Origin: an uncultured Oscillospiraceae bacterium
GTDB taxonomy: Bacteria > Bacillota > Clostridia > Oscillospirales > Oscillospiraceae
Length of the DNA stretch: 53,391 nucleotides
Assembly (NCBI GenBank): GCA_944385665.1
Contig: CALWYB010000013.1
Span: 1 to 53,391, forward strand
Reading direction: 5' to 3'
Every line of letters starts with the position of its first letter. Position 1 is the first letter of the stretch. Position numbers and translations under genes: made by a program. Below are positions 23,401 through 32,690 of the stretch, one piece after another. The notes beneath the pieces are model-generated. The model worked only from the letters and a program-made list of their open reading frames with translations. It did no database searches and was not told where the DNA came from.

Positions 23401-23413
23401 GGTTTTCTGCGCC

Positions 23414-24064
23414 ATGTACAAGCATGTGATTTTTGACCTGGACGGCACCCTGCTGAACACCATCGACGACCTGGCGGACACCGGCAACCACGTGTGCGCC
23501 CTTCACGGCTGGCCCACCCACACGGTGGACCAGTTCAAGCTGATGGTGGGCAACGGCATCCCCAAGCTGGTGGAGCGCTTCGCTCCCCAGGGGACCAGCA
23601 AAGAGGTGCTGGACCAGGCTTATGGGGAGTTTATGGACTGGTATGGCGTCCACAAGGAGGACAAGACCGCCCCTTATGCCGGTATGCCCCAGGTGGCCAA
23701 GGCCCTGCGGGAGGCGGGGGTATCCATTGCGGTGCTGTCCAACAAGGCGGACGTGATGGCCGGCCCGGTGGTGGAGCACTACTACCCCGGGATTTTTCCC
23801 GTGGTCCAGGGTGCGCTGCCCGGTCTGCCCACCAAACCCGACCCCACCCTCCTGCATAAGCTGATGGACCGCCTGGGTGCCACCCGGGAGGACACCCTGT
23901 TTGTGGGGGACAGCAACGTGGACATCCGCACGGCGAAAAACGGCGGCCTCACCGGCTGCGGCGTGCTGTGGGGGTTCCGGAGCCGGGAGGAGCTGGAGCG
24001 GGAAGGGGCCGATGTGATCGTCTCCACCCCCCAGGAGCTGCTGGACCTGATTTTGAAGGCCTGA
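23414..24064 (+). CDS. HAD-family hydrolase, phosphoglycolate phosphatase-like
   Basis: This 216-residue protein has all four HAD motifs: the nucleophile in FDLDGTLLNT (D8, D10), the threonine/serine in VLSNKAD, the lysine in LPTKPDPT, and the metal-binding acids in FVGDSNVDIRTA. The helical cap between residues about 15 and 80 puts it in subfamily I (Gph/PGP-like). Substrate is uncertain; phosphoglycolate or another small sugar phosphate is typical. The start context has GAGG upstream. It sits in a run of co-directional housekeeping genes. Confidence 0.9.
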   Translation: MYKHVIFDLDGTLLNTIDDLADTGNHVCALHGWPTHTVDQFKLMVGNGIPKLVERFAPQGTSKEVLDQAYGEFMDWYGVHKEDKTAPYAGMPQVAKALREAGVSIAVLSNKADVMAGPVVEHYYPGIFPVVQGALPGLPTKPDPTLLHKLMDRLGATREDTLFVGDSNVDIRTAKNGGLTGCGVLWGFRSREELEREGADVIVSTPQELLDLILKA

Positions 24065-24089
24065 GCGGAAGAAGTAAGGAGTCTTTTCG

Positions 24090-25103
24090 TTGAATACAAA
24101 GCGACTGACAGAGCAAGATATTGATGAGGCCGCCGCCATCCTGCGGGAGGGCGGCCTTGTGGGCATCCCCACCGAGACGGTGTACGGCCTGGGAGCCAAC
24201 GGCCTCAATGAAGAGGCGGTGGCCCACATCTTTGAGGCCAAGGGCCGTCCCCAGGACAATCCCCTCATTCTGCATATCCCCTCCGCAGACCATCTGGAGC
24301 GGTACTGCAAAGAGATCCCCTTGACCGCTTATCAGCTGGCCGAAGCCTACTGGCCGGGGCCGCTGACCATGATTTTAAAGCGGAAGCCCATCGTCCCTGA
24401 TGTGGTGACAGCGGGTCTGGACACGGTGGGAATGCGCTGCCCCTCACACCCCGTGTGCCACGCCATTCTGGAGGCGGCGGATGTACCGGTGGCGGCGCCC
24501 TCCGGGAACACCTCGGGCCGTCCCAGTCCCACTACCGCCGCCCACATGTGGGAGGACATGGACGGGAAGATCGACGCCATTGTAGACGGCGGCCCCTGCT
24601 CGGTGGGGGTGGAGTCCACCATCATCGACCTCACCGAGACCCCGGCCCGGCTGCTGCGGCCCGGCGGCATCACCCTGGAGCAGCTGGAGGCGGTGCTGGG
24701 GGAGGTAGCGGTGGACCCGGCGGTCACCCGGCTTATGGGGGCAGGGGAGAAGCCCAAGGCTCCCGGCATGAAGTACCGCCACTACGCCCCCAAGGCTCCG
24801 GTTACCGTGGTCACCGGTGACCCAAAGAAGAGCGCGGAGTACATCGCCGCCCACGCGGCCCCGGGGGACGGGATCATCTGCTTTGACGAGTTCGCCCCGC
24901 TGTTCGGGTCCCACTATGTGGAGCAGCTGGGCCCCGCCGGAGACAAGGGGGAGCAGGCCCGGCACATCTTTGACGCCCTGCGCTTCTTTGACCACACCCC
25001 GGTAACATCCATCTGGGCCCAGTGTCCCGACGCCTCCGGCATCGGCCTGGCCATCTCCAACCGCCTGAACAAGGCGGCAGGGTTTCATATCATCGAGGTG
25101 TAA
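24090..25103 (+). CDS. L-threonylcarbamoyladenylate synthase (Sua5 type)
   Basis: The enzyme makes threonylcarbamoyl-AMP from threonine, bicarbonate and ATP, the first step in t6A37 modification of tRNA. The 337 residues contain the YrdC domain (about 1-205; GIPTETVYGLGANGLNEEAV, KGRPQDNPL, PSGNTSGRPSPTTA, GVESTIIDL) and a C-terminal Sua5 domain (about 215-337), so it is the longer Sua5 form rather than TsaC/YrdC. The start is a TTG at 24090 with AAGGAG 8 bases upstream; no ATG fits the conserved N-terminus better. coaE begins 3 bases after the stop. Confidence 0.94.
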   Translation: MNTKRLTEQDIDEAAAILREGGLVGIPTETVYGLGANGLNEEAVAHIFEAKGRPQDNPLILHIPSADHLERYCKEIPLTAYQLAEAYWPGPLTMILKRKPIVPDVVTAGLDTVGMRCPSHPVCHAILEAADVPVAAPSGNTSGRPSPTTAAHMWEDMDGKIDAIVDGGPCSVGVESTIIDLTETPARLLRPGGITLEQLEAVLGEVAVDPAVTRLMGAGEKPKAPGMKYRHYAPKAPVTVVTGDPKKSAEYIAAHAAPGDGIICFDEFAPLFGSHYVEQLGPAGDKGEQARHIFDALRFFDHTPVTSIWAQCPDASGIGLAISNRLNKAAGFHIIEV

Positions 25104-25106
25104 GCT

Positions 25107-25712
25107 ATGACCATCATCGGCATTACCGGCCCCACCGGGGCGGGGAAGACCACCGCCCTGGGGGAAGTAGAAAAGCTGGGGGGCGCGGTCATCGACTGCG
25201 ACGCGGTGTACCACGATCTTCTGGAAAGCGATACAGCTTTACAGAATAGACTGGAGAGCGCCTTTGGTCCTCTCCGGGACGAAAGCGGGGCCATCGACCG
25301 GAAAAAGCTGGGCTCCATGGTGTTTGGCGACTCAGAGAAGCTGGAGCAGCTCAACGCCATTGCCCAGACGGCCACAGTGGAGCGCGTCCGGCAGCTGCTG
25401 GAGGAATACCGGGAAAAGGGGACCGGCCTGGTGGCCATCGACGCCATCTCTCTGCTGGAGAGCCCCCTCGCTCAGCTGTGCCACGCCACCATCGCGGTGA
25501 TTGCGCCTCCGGAGGTACGGGTGCGGCGGATCATGGCCCGGGAGGGGATCTCGGAGGACTACGCCTGGTCCCGGGTGAAGGCCCAGAAGAGGGACGACTA
25601 TTTTATCCAGGGGTGCGACTACACCTTAAACAACAACTGCGCCGGGCCGGAGGAATTTGCCCTCCAAGCCCGGACGCTGTTGGAATCAATTTTACATAAG
25701 CACATACAATAA
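25107..25712 (+). CDS. coaE: Dephospho-CoA kinase
   Basis: CoaE phosphorylates dephospho-CoA at the ribose 3'-OH, the final step of CoA synthesis. The 201-residue protein starts IIGITGPTGAGKTTALGEVEKLG (P-loop at about 8-15), followed by the family motif VIDCDAVYHDLL. DRKKLGSMVFGD, a LID-like segment VRVRRIMAREGISEDYAWSR, and the C-terminal DYTLNNN are also standard CoaE features. It begins 3 bases after sua5 and is most likely co-transcribed. Confidence 0.93.
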   Translation: MTIIGITGPTGAGKTTALGEVEKLGGAVIDCDAVYHDLLESDTALQNRLESAFGPLRDESGAIDRKKLGSMVFGDSEKLEQLNAIAQTATVERVRQLLEEYREKGTGLVAIDAISLLESPLAQLCHATIAVIAPPEVRVRRIMAREGISEDYAWSRVKAQKRDDYFIQGCDYTLNNNCAGPEEFALQARTLLESILHKHIQ

Positions 25713-25733
25713 TCGGCAAAGGAGGAGTTTCTG

Positions 25734-27143
25734 ATGGACGAGAAAAAGGAACTGACCCGGGGCGAGCAGCTGCGGAAAGCCCTGTGCTACGATAAAAAGA
25801 ACGGTTACGACCGCATGGACCCCCAGGAGCTGGAGCCCATGGAGGCCTACTGCACCGGCTACAAGCAGTTTCTGGACGCGGGCAAGACCGAGCGGGAGTG
25901 CGTGGAGCGGGCGGTGGCCCTGGCCAAGGACGCCGGCTTCCGTCCCTATGAGCGGGGCATGGAATTAAAGCCCGGGGACAAGGTGTACCGGGTGAACCGG
26001 GGCAAGGCGGTGATGCTGGCGGTGATGGGCCAGGAGAAGCTGGACCAGGGCGCCAACATCGGCGCGGCCCACATCGATTCCCCCCGCCTGGATCTGAAGC
26101 AGAATCCCCTCTATGAGGCCGACGAGCTCTCCTTCCTCAAGACCCACTACTACGGCGGCCTGCGCAAGTACCAGTGGGTGACCATCCCCCTGGAGCTCCA
26201 CGGCGTGGTGGCTCTGAAAAACGGGGATGTGGTCCGTGTCTCCGTGGGCAACGGGGAGGGGGACCCCAAGTTCACCATCGACGACCTGCTGCCCCACCTG
26301 GGTGCGGAGCAGTCCAAGAAGGCCTTGAGCGAGGCCATCCCCGCCGAAAACCTGAACATCCTGGTGGGCAGCCGTCCTCTGGCCGACGACGAGGGCAGCG
26401 ACCGGGTGAAGATCGCCATTCTGGACCTGCTGAACCGGAAGTACGGCATTGTGGAGGAGGACTTTATCTCCGCGGAGCTGTCCGCCGTTCCCGCCTTCAA
26501 CGCCTGCGACATCGGCTTTGACCGCTCCCTCATCGGCTCCTACGGCCACGACGACCGGGTGTGCGGCTACGCCGTCCTGGCCGCTCTGCTCCAGCAGACC
26601 ACCCCCCGGCGCACCGCCGTGTGTATGCTGGCCGACAAGGAGGAGATTGGCTCCGAGGGCGTCACTGGCATGAAGTCCGCCGCCTTCGACACCTTTATGG
26701 CCGACCTGTGCGCGGGGCAGGGGGTATCCCTGCGGGTCTGCTATGAAAACTCCTTCTGCCTGTCCGCCGACGTGACCGCCGCCTACGACCCCAACTTTGC
26801 CGAGGTCTATGAGAAGCGCAACAGCGCCCTGGTGAACTACGGCGTGGGTCTGTGCAAGTACACCGGCGCCCGGGGCAAGTCGGGCGCCTCCGACGCCTCC
26901 GCCGAGCTGGTGGCCTACGTGCGCAAGGTGCTGGACGAGGCCGATGTGGTCTGGCAGATGGCCGAGCTGGGCAAGGTGGACGCCGGCGGCGGCGGCACCG
27001 TGGCCATGTTCATGGCGGAGCGGAACATCGACACCCTGGATGCGGGCGTGCCGGTGCTCAGCATGCACGCCCCCTTTGAAACGGTGAGCAAGCTGGACTG
27101 CTATATGACCTTTAAGGGCATGAAGGCCATCTACGAGGCCTGA
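25734..27143 (+). CDS. M18 family aminopeptidase
   Basis: This 469-residue zinc-dependent aminopeptidase belongs to the M18 (aspartyl aminopeptidase/aminopeptidase I) family. The metal-binding and catalytic regions are visible as GAAHIDSPRLDLKQNPLYE, SYGHDDRVCGYAVLAAL, the catalytic glutamates in LADKEEIGSEGVTGM, and the C-terminal PVLSMHAPFETVSKLDCYM. The length fits the longer Firmicutes subgroup. It would act in the cytosol on peptide N-termini. AAAGGAGGAG precedes the ATG. A terminator closes the unit. Confidence 0.93.
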   Translation: MDEKKELTRGEQLRKALCYDKKNGYDRMDPQELEPMEAYCTGYKQFLDAGKTERECVERAVALAKDAGFRPYERGMELKPGDKVYRVNRGKAVMLAVMGQEKLDQGANIGAAHIDSPRLDLKQNPLYEADELSFLKTHYYGGLRKYQWVTIPLELHGVVALKNGDVVRVSVGNGEGDPKFTIDDLLPHLGAEQSKKALSEAIPAENLNILVGSRPLADDEGSDRVKIAILDLLNRKYGIVEEDFISAELSAVPAFNACDIGFDRSLIGSYGHDDRVCGYAVLAALLQQTTPRRTAVCMLADKEEIGSEGVTGMKSAAFDTFMADLCAGQGVSLRVCYENSFCLSADVTAAYDPNFAEVYEKRNSALVNYGVGLCKYTGARGKSGASDASAELVAYVRKVLDEADVVWQMAELGKVDAGGGGTVAMFMAERNIDTLDAGVPVLSMHAPFETVSKLDCYMTFKGMKAIYEA

Positions 27144-27216
27144 GGCGCAAAATGCAGGATGAAAAGACGCGCTGCATCCCTGTTTCTTTTATCTTGCAAA
27201 TAATGGATATTCATTC

Positions 27217-27261
27217 AAACAGCATGGTTTCCGCATAGAGACCGTGCTGTTTGATTTTTTT
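27217..27261 (+). terminator. Terminator after the M18 aminopeptidase gene
   Basis: AAACAGCATGGT (27217-27228) pairs with ACCGTGCTGTTT (27241-27252) with one wobble, and a T-run follows. Bases 27262-27424, the middle of the 27144-27532 gap, show no gene or motif that I can support. Confidence 0.85.
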
Positions 27262-27424
27262 GTGACGGCGGGGAAACAGAGGGGAGAGCAGGGGAGAAAA
27301 CGGCTGGAATGGCCGCGCGATAAGAGGGACGGATTGGCCACGGCCGGAGAATAGTCCGATACAGAACGAAAGTTTTTCATGGAGATATGAAAGGGAAAAA
27401 TGGATAATATTCTCAAAAAAGTTC

Positions 27425-27453
27425 TTGAAAATGGAAAAATTTTGCGGTAAAAT
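27425..27453 (+). promoter_or_regulatory. Promoter of the secreted repeat protein
   Basis: TTGAAA (27425-27430) and TAAAAT (27448-27453) are spaced by 17 bases. The leader of about 75 nt ends with AAAGGAGG 8-9 bases before the ATG. Confidence 0.75.
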
Positions 27454-27532
27454 AACGCTGACCTTGTGTGTCCGCACCGGCGTGACACAGGCGCGGATAT
27501 AGGGGGGAGAACAAAAAGGAGGATAATATTCT

Positions 27533-30205
27533 ATGCGAAGCACAAAAGCAACGCGCTGGCTGTCCGGCACGCTGGCTGCGCTGATGCTGGCCCAGGGCAT
27601 GTGCCTGCCTGCGGGCGCGGCGGGCTGGTGGGGCAGCTGGTTTGGCGGCAGCTCCGGCCAGACCAGCCAGGTGACGACCCTCAGCGAAGACGCGACGGTG
27701 AGCATCCAACTGCAAAACGGCACCGCCATCATTCCCGCAGACGCGGACGAGGCCACTGTCAAGCAGGCCCTGTTTGACGCGCTGGTGGTCAACAAGGATG
27801 GAATTGACCCCCAGAGCCTGGAGTGGGAGTATTACTGCGAAGGCAAGCTTGGACTTACCTGGGGTAATCGTAGCTGGGGCTCGGTAAACGGGTTCACCAG
27901 TGAGAAAAAAGTTGGAATTACATATACCTACACCCACCCCGCCCTGAAGGACAACGGCGACGACACTTATCAGGTCCGTATTAAAGGTACTACCACTGAA
28001 GTTACCCTGACCAAGCAGGCCAAAGGCACTTCGTCCATCACCCTGAACGAGGGTGTCTCCATTCCCATGCCCTACAATGAGGATGGCACCGTCGATTATG
28101 AGGCCCTGCGGGCGAGCATTTTCAACACCGTGGTGGAGTCCGCCACCCCGGAACTGACCGTGGACGATGTAACCATCGAGTATTACGCGCAGGCCAAGAG
28201 CGGCTCCGTGGGAACTCTGGGCAAGGAGTGGATGCCCCTGGAGGGCGGGACCAAGAATCTGCTGACTTACCCCGCCATCTCCGCCGGCGAGCAGCAGATC
28301 CGTATCTCCTATGGGGAGAATGAGACATACTTCGGCACTTCTGCTGAGACCACGGTCAATATCGCCGAGCGGCCCGAGGCAAACATTCAGGTGAACAGCG
28401 ATCCCACCGTTCAGCTGGCCGTGGATGAAAACCTGGAGCTGGATACCGACAAGCTGTATCAGGATATGTTTGATGCCATTGTCGCCTCCTCCGATCCCGC
28501 GCTGACCCTGGACGATGTGACCATCACCTACTACGCCCAGGCAAAGACCGGTTCTCTGGGCAGCCTGGGCCGCGCCTGGGTCCCCCTGGAGGGCGGTACG
28601 TCCGGCGGTCTCAGCTACCCCGCCATCCCCGCCGGCACCCAGCAGGTCCGCATCTCCTGGCCCGGCAACCAGCAGTACGCCCCCACCACCATCGAGGCCA
28701 CCGTTCAGGTCAAGGACCGTGAGCAGGTCCAGTTCACCCTGAATGAGGGCCCCTACGAGGTGGGCATGAAGTTCACCGCCGACCAGGGCTATGACTATGA
28801 GGCCACCGCCCAGGCCATCTACAACGCCGTGGTGGCCTCCACCAGCCCGATTACTCTCACCGCCGACGACGTGACTGTGGAGTACAATGCCAGCCTGACT
28901 CCCAGCATCAGCAAGGAGTTCAAGCCTTTGGACGGCTCCGACTGGACCGGATTTAAGAAGTTCGGCACTGGCGACTGGGAGATCCGCATCTCCGTGGCCG
29001 ACACCCAGGCCTACCGGGGCAATTCTGTGACCGTGGAGGTTACCACCACCGACAACCGCATCGCCAGCACCGTGGTCCTAAAGTCCGGCGTGTCCTTCAC
29101 CTACAACATGGACGCCAACGTCATGAAGCAGGCCATCTTTGACAACGTCATCGACTGGGACAACTCCACCCTGCCCACCAAGGAGACCCTGAGCCTGGAT
29201 AACTTTGTCATCGAGTACTACGGCGAGAATGTCCTGACGGACAACATCAATGGCGGCGTGAAGCAGTGGGCTCCCATTGAGGGAGGCACGGTTACTCTGC
29301 TGAACTACCCCCAGATGGGCGCCGGCGAGAATCAGCAGATCCGCATCAGCTACAAGGGCAACGCCGATTACCGGCCCAGCGACAATGCCGAGGGCACCGT
29401 TACCGTGAACAAGGCCAAGGTGTCTGTGAAGGTCAACTCCACCAACATCTACGCCGACGAGCAGCTGCCTGACGATTTCATCACCACCGATCCCGACGAC
29501 AAGTTTGATATCTACACCATCTACGCCGGCATCACCAGCAACGTCACCACCGGCATCTATCTGGACCTGCCCGACCGCTACACCAACAGCGCGGTTTTGA
29601 AGCTCCTGGATCCGATTGTAAAGAACCTGTATGGCAAGTCCTTCACCCAGCTCATGAATGACGGCGTCACCGTGGGCGAGCTGCGGGAGTTCTTCAGCAC
29701 CCAGGAGCTGCTGGACCTGCTGGCCAAGCTGAACATCGACACCGGCACCTTCGGCCAGATCCTCACCGTCATCAACAACCTGCCCAACATCATGGATTCC
29801 GTGCGGGTGGCCTTCGGCACTCCCAGCCGGGCCGGCCTGTACACCGTGGCCGCTGTCACCGACAGCAAGAACTATGAGACCGGCGTGGGCATCGGCTTCC
29901 TACTGGTAAAGATGCACCTCTCCGGCTCCAACCTGACCTGGAATCAGGAAATCAGCGGCGGCAAGCTGACCGCCGAGGAAGCCCAGAACTTCGATTTTGG
30001 TGCCACCCTCAGCTACAACGGTGATGTAACTGTGAGCCAGGGCAGTGTTCACTACCTGTACTCCGGCTTTACCAGCAAGTGGCGCATCTACTCCAGCACC
30101 ACCACGCCTCCCACCGAGCCCGGCCGCTATGTTGTGACTGTGTGCATCCTGGGCGGCAACTACATGGCTGCACCCATTACCCGTTCCTTCCAGATCACCA
30201 AGTAA
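27533..30205 (+). CDS. Large secreted protein with five tandem Ig-like repeats
   Basis: The 890-residue protein begins with a Sec signal peptide (basic MRSTKATR, hydrophobic core to about residue 24, cleavage probably after AGA at about 29). Five imperfect units of about 115 residues follow (approximately 50-165, 166-282, 283-398, 399-509, 510-631). The unit pattern is a predicted helix (YEALRASIFNTVV), DVTIEYYAQAK, PLEGGT, YPAI.AG.QQIRIS and a closing strand TTVNI. A different C-terminal part (632-890) has Ig-like strands (GLYTVAAVTDS, GRYVVTVCILGG). There is no LPxTG, SLH, LysM or choline-binding anchor, so attachment is unexplained. It is a monocistronic gene with a strong promoter, RBS and terminator. 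No family name recognised. Confidence 0.8.
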   Translation: MRSTKATRWLSGTLAALMLAQGMCLPAGAAGWWGSWFGGSSGQTSQVTTLSEDATVSIQLQNGTAIIPADADEATVKQALFDALVVNKDGIDPQSLEWEYYCEGKLGLTWGNRSWGSVNGFTSEKKVGITYTYTHPALKDNGDDTYQVRIKGTTTEVTLTKQAKGTSSITLNEGVSIPMPYNEDGTVDYEALRASIFNTVVESATPELTVDDVTIEYYAQAKSGSVGTLGKEWMPLEGGTKNLLTYPAISAGEQQIRISYGENETYFGTSAETTVNIAERPEANIQVNSDPTVQLAVDENLELDTDKLYQDMFDAIVASSDPALTLDDVTITYYAQAKTGSLGSLGRAWVPLEGGTSGGLSYPAIPAGTQQVRISWPGNQQYAPTTIEATVQVKDREQVQFTLNEGPYEVGMKFTADQGYDYEATAQAIYNAVVASTSPITLTADDVTVEYNASLTPSISKEFKPLDGSDWTGFKKFGTGDWEIRISVADTQAYRGNSVTVEVTTTDNRIASTVVLKSGVSFTYNMDANVMKQAIFDNVIDWDNSTLPTKETLSLDNFVIEYYGENVLTDNINGGVKQWAPIEGGTVTLLNYPQMGAGENQQIRISYKGNADYRPSDNAEGTVTVNKAKVSVKVNSTNIYADEQLPDDFITTDPDDKFDIYTIYAGITSNVTTGIYLDLPDRYTNSAVLKLLDPIVKNLYGKSFTQLMNDGVTVGELREFFSTQELLDLLAKLNIDTGTFGQILTVINNLPNIMDSVRVAFGTPSRAGLYTVAAVTDSKNYETGVGIGFLLVKMHLSGSNLTWNQEISGGKLTAEEAQNFDFGATLSYNGDVTVSQGSVHYLYSGFTSKWRIYSSTTTPPTEPGRYVVTVCILGGNYMAAPITRSFQITK

Positions 30206-30230
30206 TTGGGTCAACCGCAGCAAAACCTGA

Positions 30231-30265
30231 AAAAACAGCACCGGATTTTCCGGTGCTGTTTTTTT
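30231..30265 (+). terminator. Terminator after the secreted repeat protein
   Basis: AACAGCACCGGA and its complement TCCGGTGCTGTT form a 12-bp stem followed by a run of T. Confidence 0.93.
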
Positions 30266-30321
30266 CATGATTCCGCCCCAATCCGGCCATCCTAACCAGA
30301 GACACGGAAAGGAGCGGACCT

Positions 30322-31032
30322 ATGGAAGAAAACGAAACCTTACAGGCGGCCCAACCGGAGACCACTAAGGAGGAGAACCCCATTCTGGAGTATGGCTCCT
30401 CCATCATCCAGACCAGCAAGGGCACCGTCCACGTGCTGACCATTGTGGGCCAGGTGGAGGGCCACCAGGTGCTGCCGCCAAGCAGCAAGAGCACAAAATA
30501 TGAGCACGTCATGCCTCTGTTGGCCCTGGTGGAGGAGAGCGAGGCCATCGACGGGCTGCTGGTGCTGCTGAATACGGTGGGCGGCGACGTGGAGGCGGGG
30601 CTGGGCATCGCGGAGCTCATCGCCGGCATGTCCAAGCCCACCGTCTCCCTGGTGCTGGGAGGCGGGCACTCCATCGGGGTGCCTCTGGCGGTGTCGGCCA
30701 AGCGGTCCTTCATCGCCCCCTCGGCGGCCATGACCATCCACCCGGTGCGGCTCAACGGGCTGGTCATCGGGGTACCCCAGACCTTTTATTACTTTGAGCG
30801 GGTCCAGGAGCGCATCACTCAGTTTGTCACCGCAAACAGCAAAATCAAGCGGGAGACGTTTACCGAGCTGATGATGAAAACCGGGGAGCTGGCCGCCGAC
30901 GTGGGCAGCGTGATCTACGGCCAGGAGGCGGTGGAGCTGGGGCTCATTGACGAGATCGGGGGCCTTTCCTCCGCTCTGGATTGTCTCCACGGGATGATCC
31001 GGGAGCGGCGAGCCGCAGAACCCCAGCCATAG
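30322..31032 (+). CDS. tepA: ClpP-fold serine protease, TepA-like
   Basis: This 236-residue protein belongs to the ClpP/crotonase superfamily. The nucleophile serine is S117 in LGGGHSIGVPLAVSA, the histidine is H140 in AMTIHPVRLNG, and LLVLLNTVGGDVEAGLGIAEL forms the core strand and loop. The N-terminal 25 residues are acidic and disordered. It resembles YmfB/TepA, the sporulation/translocation-enhancing protein encoded just upstream of spoIIIE in Bacillus. Here ftsK/spoIIIE lies 5.6 kb downstream. No Clp ATPase docking feature was assessed. AAAGGAG precedes the ATG, and a terminator follows. Confidence 0.85.
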   Translation: MEENETLQAAQPETTKEENPILEYGSSIIQTSKGTVHVLTIVGQVEGHQVLPPSSKSTKYEHVMPLLALVEESEAIDGLLVLLNTVGGDVEAGLGIAELIAGMSKPTVSLVLGGGHSIGVPLAVSAKRSFIAPSAAMTIHPVRLNGLVIGVPQTFYYFERVQERITQFVTANSKIKRETFTELMMKTGELAADVGSVIYGQEAVELGLIDEIGGLSSALDCLHGMIRERRAAEPQP

Positions 31033-31040
31033 GGGAGACC

Positions 31041-31094
31041 TTCGGCGCTTTGGCGGCAGGGGACCGCCGGAGCGCCGAATCTTTTTCCTTTTTA
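31041..31094 (+). terminator. Terminator after tepA
   Basis: TTCGGCGC (31041-31048) and GCGCCGAA (31072-31079) form the lower stem and GGCGG/CCGCC the upper stem, followed by a T-rich tract. Confidence 0.85.
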
Positions 31095-31124
31095 TTAAAA
31101 TTTTGCGAATCTTTTTGGAAACGG

Positions 31125-31153
31125 TGGCAAAGCCGGCGGAGATAGGATATAAT
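31125..31153 (+). promoter_or_regulatory. Promoter of purB with a leader hairpin
   Basis: A perfect TATAAT (31148-31153) lies 17 bases from a weak -35 (TGGCAA 31125-31130). The leader contains a 9-bp hairpin, GGGGAGAGG (31180-31188) with CCTCTTCCC (31194-31202). No purine riboswitch core was recognised. Confidence 0.55.
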
Positions 31154-31230
31154 CAAACAGAAAGAAGCCGTGTCCGGCAGGGGAGAGGTGCGCCCTCTTC
31201 CCGGAATAAACAGAAAAGGACGATGACAGA

Positions 31231-32670
31231 ATGCCTACCAATACCTATGAGAGCCCCCTTTCCTCCCGCTACGCCAGCGACGAGATGCTCTACCTCTTCT
31301 CCGCGGATAAGAAGTTTACCACCTGGCGCCGACTGTGGGTGGCCCTGGCCCGGGCTGAGATGGAGCTGGGCCTGCCCGTCACCCAGGAGCAGGTGGATGA
31401 GCTGGAGGCCCACATCAACGATATCGACTACGAAAAGGCTGCCCAGTGGGAGAAGAAGCTGCGCCACGACGTGATGGCCCACGTCCACACCTACGGCGAG
31501 CTGTGCCCCAAGGCCATGCCTATCATTCATCTGGGCGCCACCAGCTGCTATGTGGGCGACAACACCGACGTGATCCTCATGAAGGAGGGTCTGGAGCTGG
31601 TGCGCCGCAAGCTGGTGCGGGTTATCGCCAAGCTGGCCAAGTTTGCCGACGAGTACAAGGCCATGCCTACCCTGGGCTTTACCCACTTCCAGGCTGCCCA
31701 GCTGGTCACCGTGGGCAAGCGGGCCACCCTGTGGACCAACGAGCTGCTCATGGATCTGCAGGAGGTGGAGTACCGCCTCACCACCCTGAAGCTGCTGGGC
31801 TCCAAGGGCACCACCGGCACCCAGGCCTCCTTCCTGGAGCTCTTTGAGGGCGACCACGAGAAGGTGAAGGAGCTGGAGCGGAAGATCGCCAAGGAGATGG
31901 GCTTTGACGCGGTGGTCCCCGTCAGCGGCCAGACCTACTCCCGGAAGATGGACTACAACGTGGTCTCCACCCTGGCGGGCATCGCCCAGAGCGCCAGCAA
32001 GTTCGCCACCGACATGCGTCTGCTGTGCCACCTCAAGGAGGTGGAGGAGCCCTTTGAGAAGAACCAGATCGGCTCTTCCGCCATGCCCTATAAGCGCAAC
32101 CCCATGCGCTGCGAGCGGATCTGCTCCCTGGCCCGGTATGTCATCGTGGACGTGGGCAACCCCGCCATCACCACCGCCACCCAGTGGTTTGAGCGCACCC
32201 TGGACGACTCTGCCAACAAGCGCCTGAGCGTGCCCGAGGCCTTCCTGGCTGTGGATGCCATCCTGAACATCATGGAGAATGTGGCCGGCGGCCTGGTGGT
32301 CCACCCCAAGGTCATCGAGAAGCACGTGATGGAGGAGCTGCCCTTCATGGCCAGCGAAAACATCATGATGGATGCGGTGAAGCGGGGCGGCGACCGGCAG
32401 GAGCTCCACGAGCGCATCCGGGTGCTGTCCCAGGAGGCGGGCAAGAACGTGAAGGATCTGGGTCTGTCCAACAACCTCATCGACCTCATCGCCGCCGACC
32501 CGGCCTTCTCCATGCTCAGCAAGGAGGAGATCACCGCCCATCTGGAGCCCAGCCGCTATATCGGCCGCTGCCCCCAGCAGGTGGATGAGTTCCTGAAGGA
32601 GTGCGTGACCCCGGTGCTGGAGCGCTACCAGGATGCCCTGGGGGACAAGGAGACGGAACTGAAGGTGTAA
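31231..32670 (+). CDS. purB: Adenylosuccinate lyase
   Basis: PurB catalyses two fumarate-releasing steps, in IMP synthesis and in AMP formation. The 479-residue protein has the superfamily signature in IGSSAMPYKRNPMRCERI, plus IHLGATSCYVGDNTDV and STLPTLGF-like MPTLGFTHFQAAQLVTVGKR. GSKGTTGTQASFLELF and the catalytic histidine in HVHTYGELCPKAMPIIHLG are present. The sequence is of the longer, eukaryote-like subgroup common in Clostridia. Codon bias indicates strong expression. It is not within a pur operon here; the AI-2E-family gene follows 21 bases later. Confidence 0.96.
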   Translation: MPTNTYESPLSSRYASDEMLYLFSADKKFTTWRRLWVALARAEMELGLPVTQEQVDELEAHINDIDYEKAAQWEKKLRHDVMAHVHTYGELCPKAMPIIHLGATSCYVGDNTDVILMKEGLELVRRKLVRVIAKLAKFADEYKAMPTLGFTHFQAAQLVTVGKRATLWTNELLMDLQEVEYRLTTLKLLGSKGTTGTQASFLELFEGDHEKVKELERKIAKEMGFDAVVPVSGQTYSRKMDYNVVSTLAGIAQSASKFATDMRLLCHLKEVEEPFEKNQIGSSAMPYKRNPMRCERICSLARYVIVDVGNPAITTATQWFERTLDDSANKRLSVPEAFLAVDAILNIMENVAGGLVVHPKVIEKHVMEELPFMASENIMMDAVKRGGDRQELHERIRVLSQEAGKNVKDLGLSNNLIDLIAADPAFSMLSKEEITAHLEPSRYIGRCPQQVDEFLKECVTPVLERYQDALGDKETELKV

Positions 32671-32690
32671 GAAAGTCGGTGCCTTAACCT

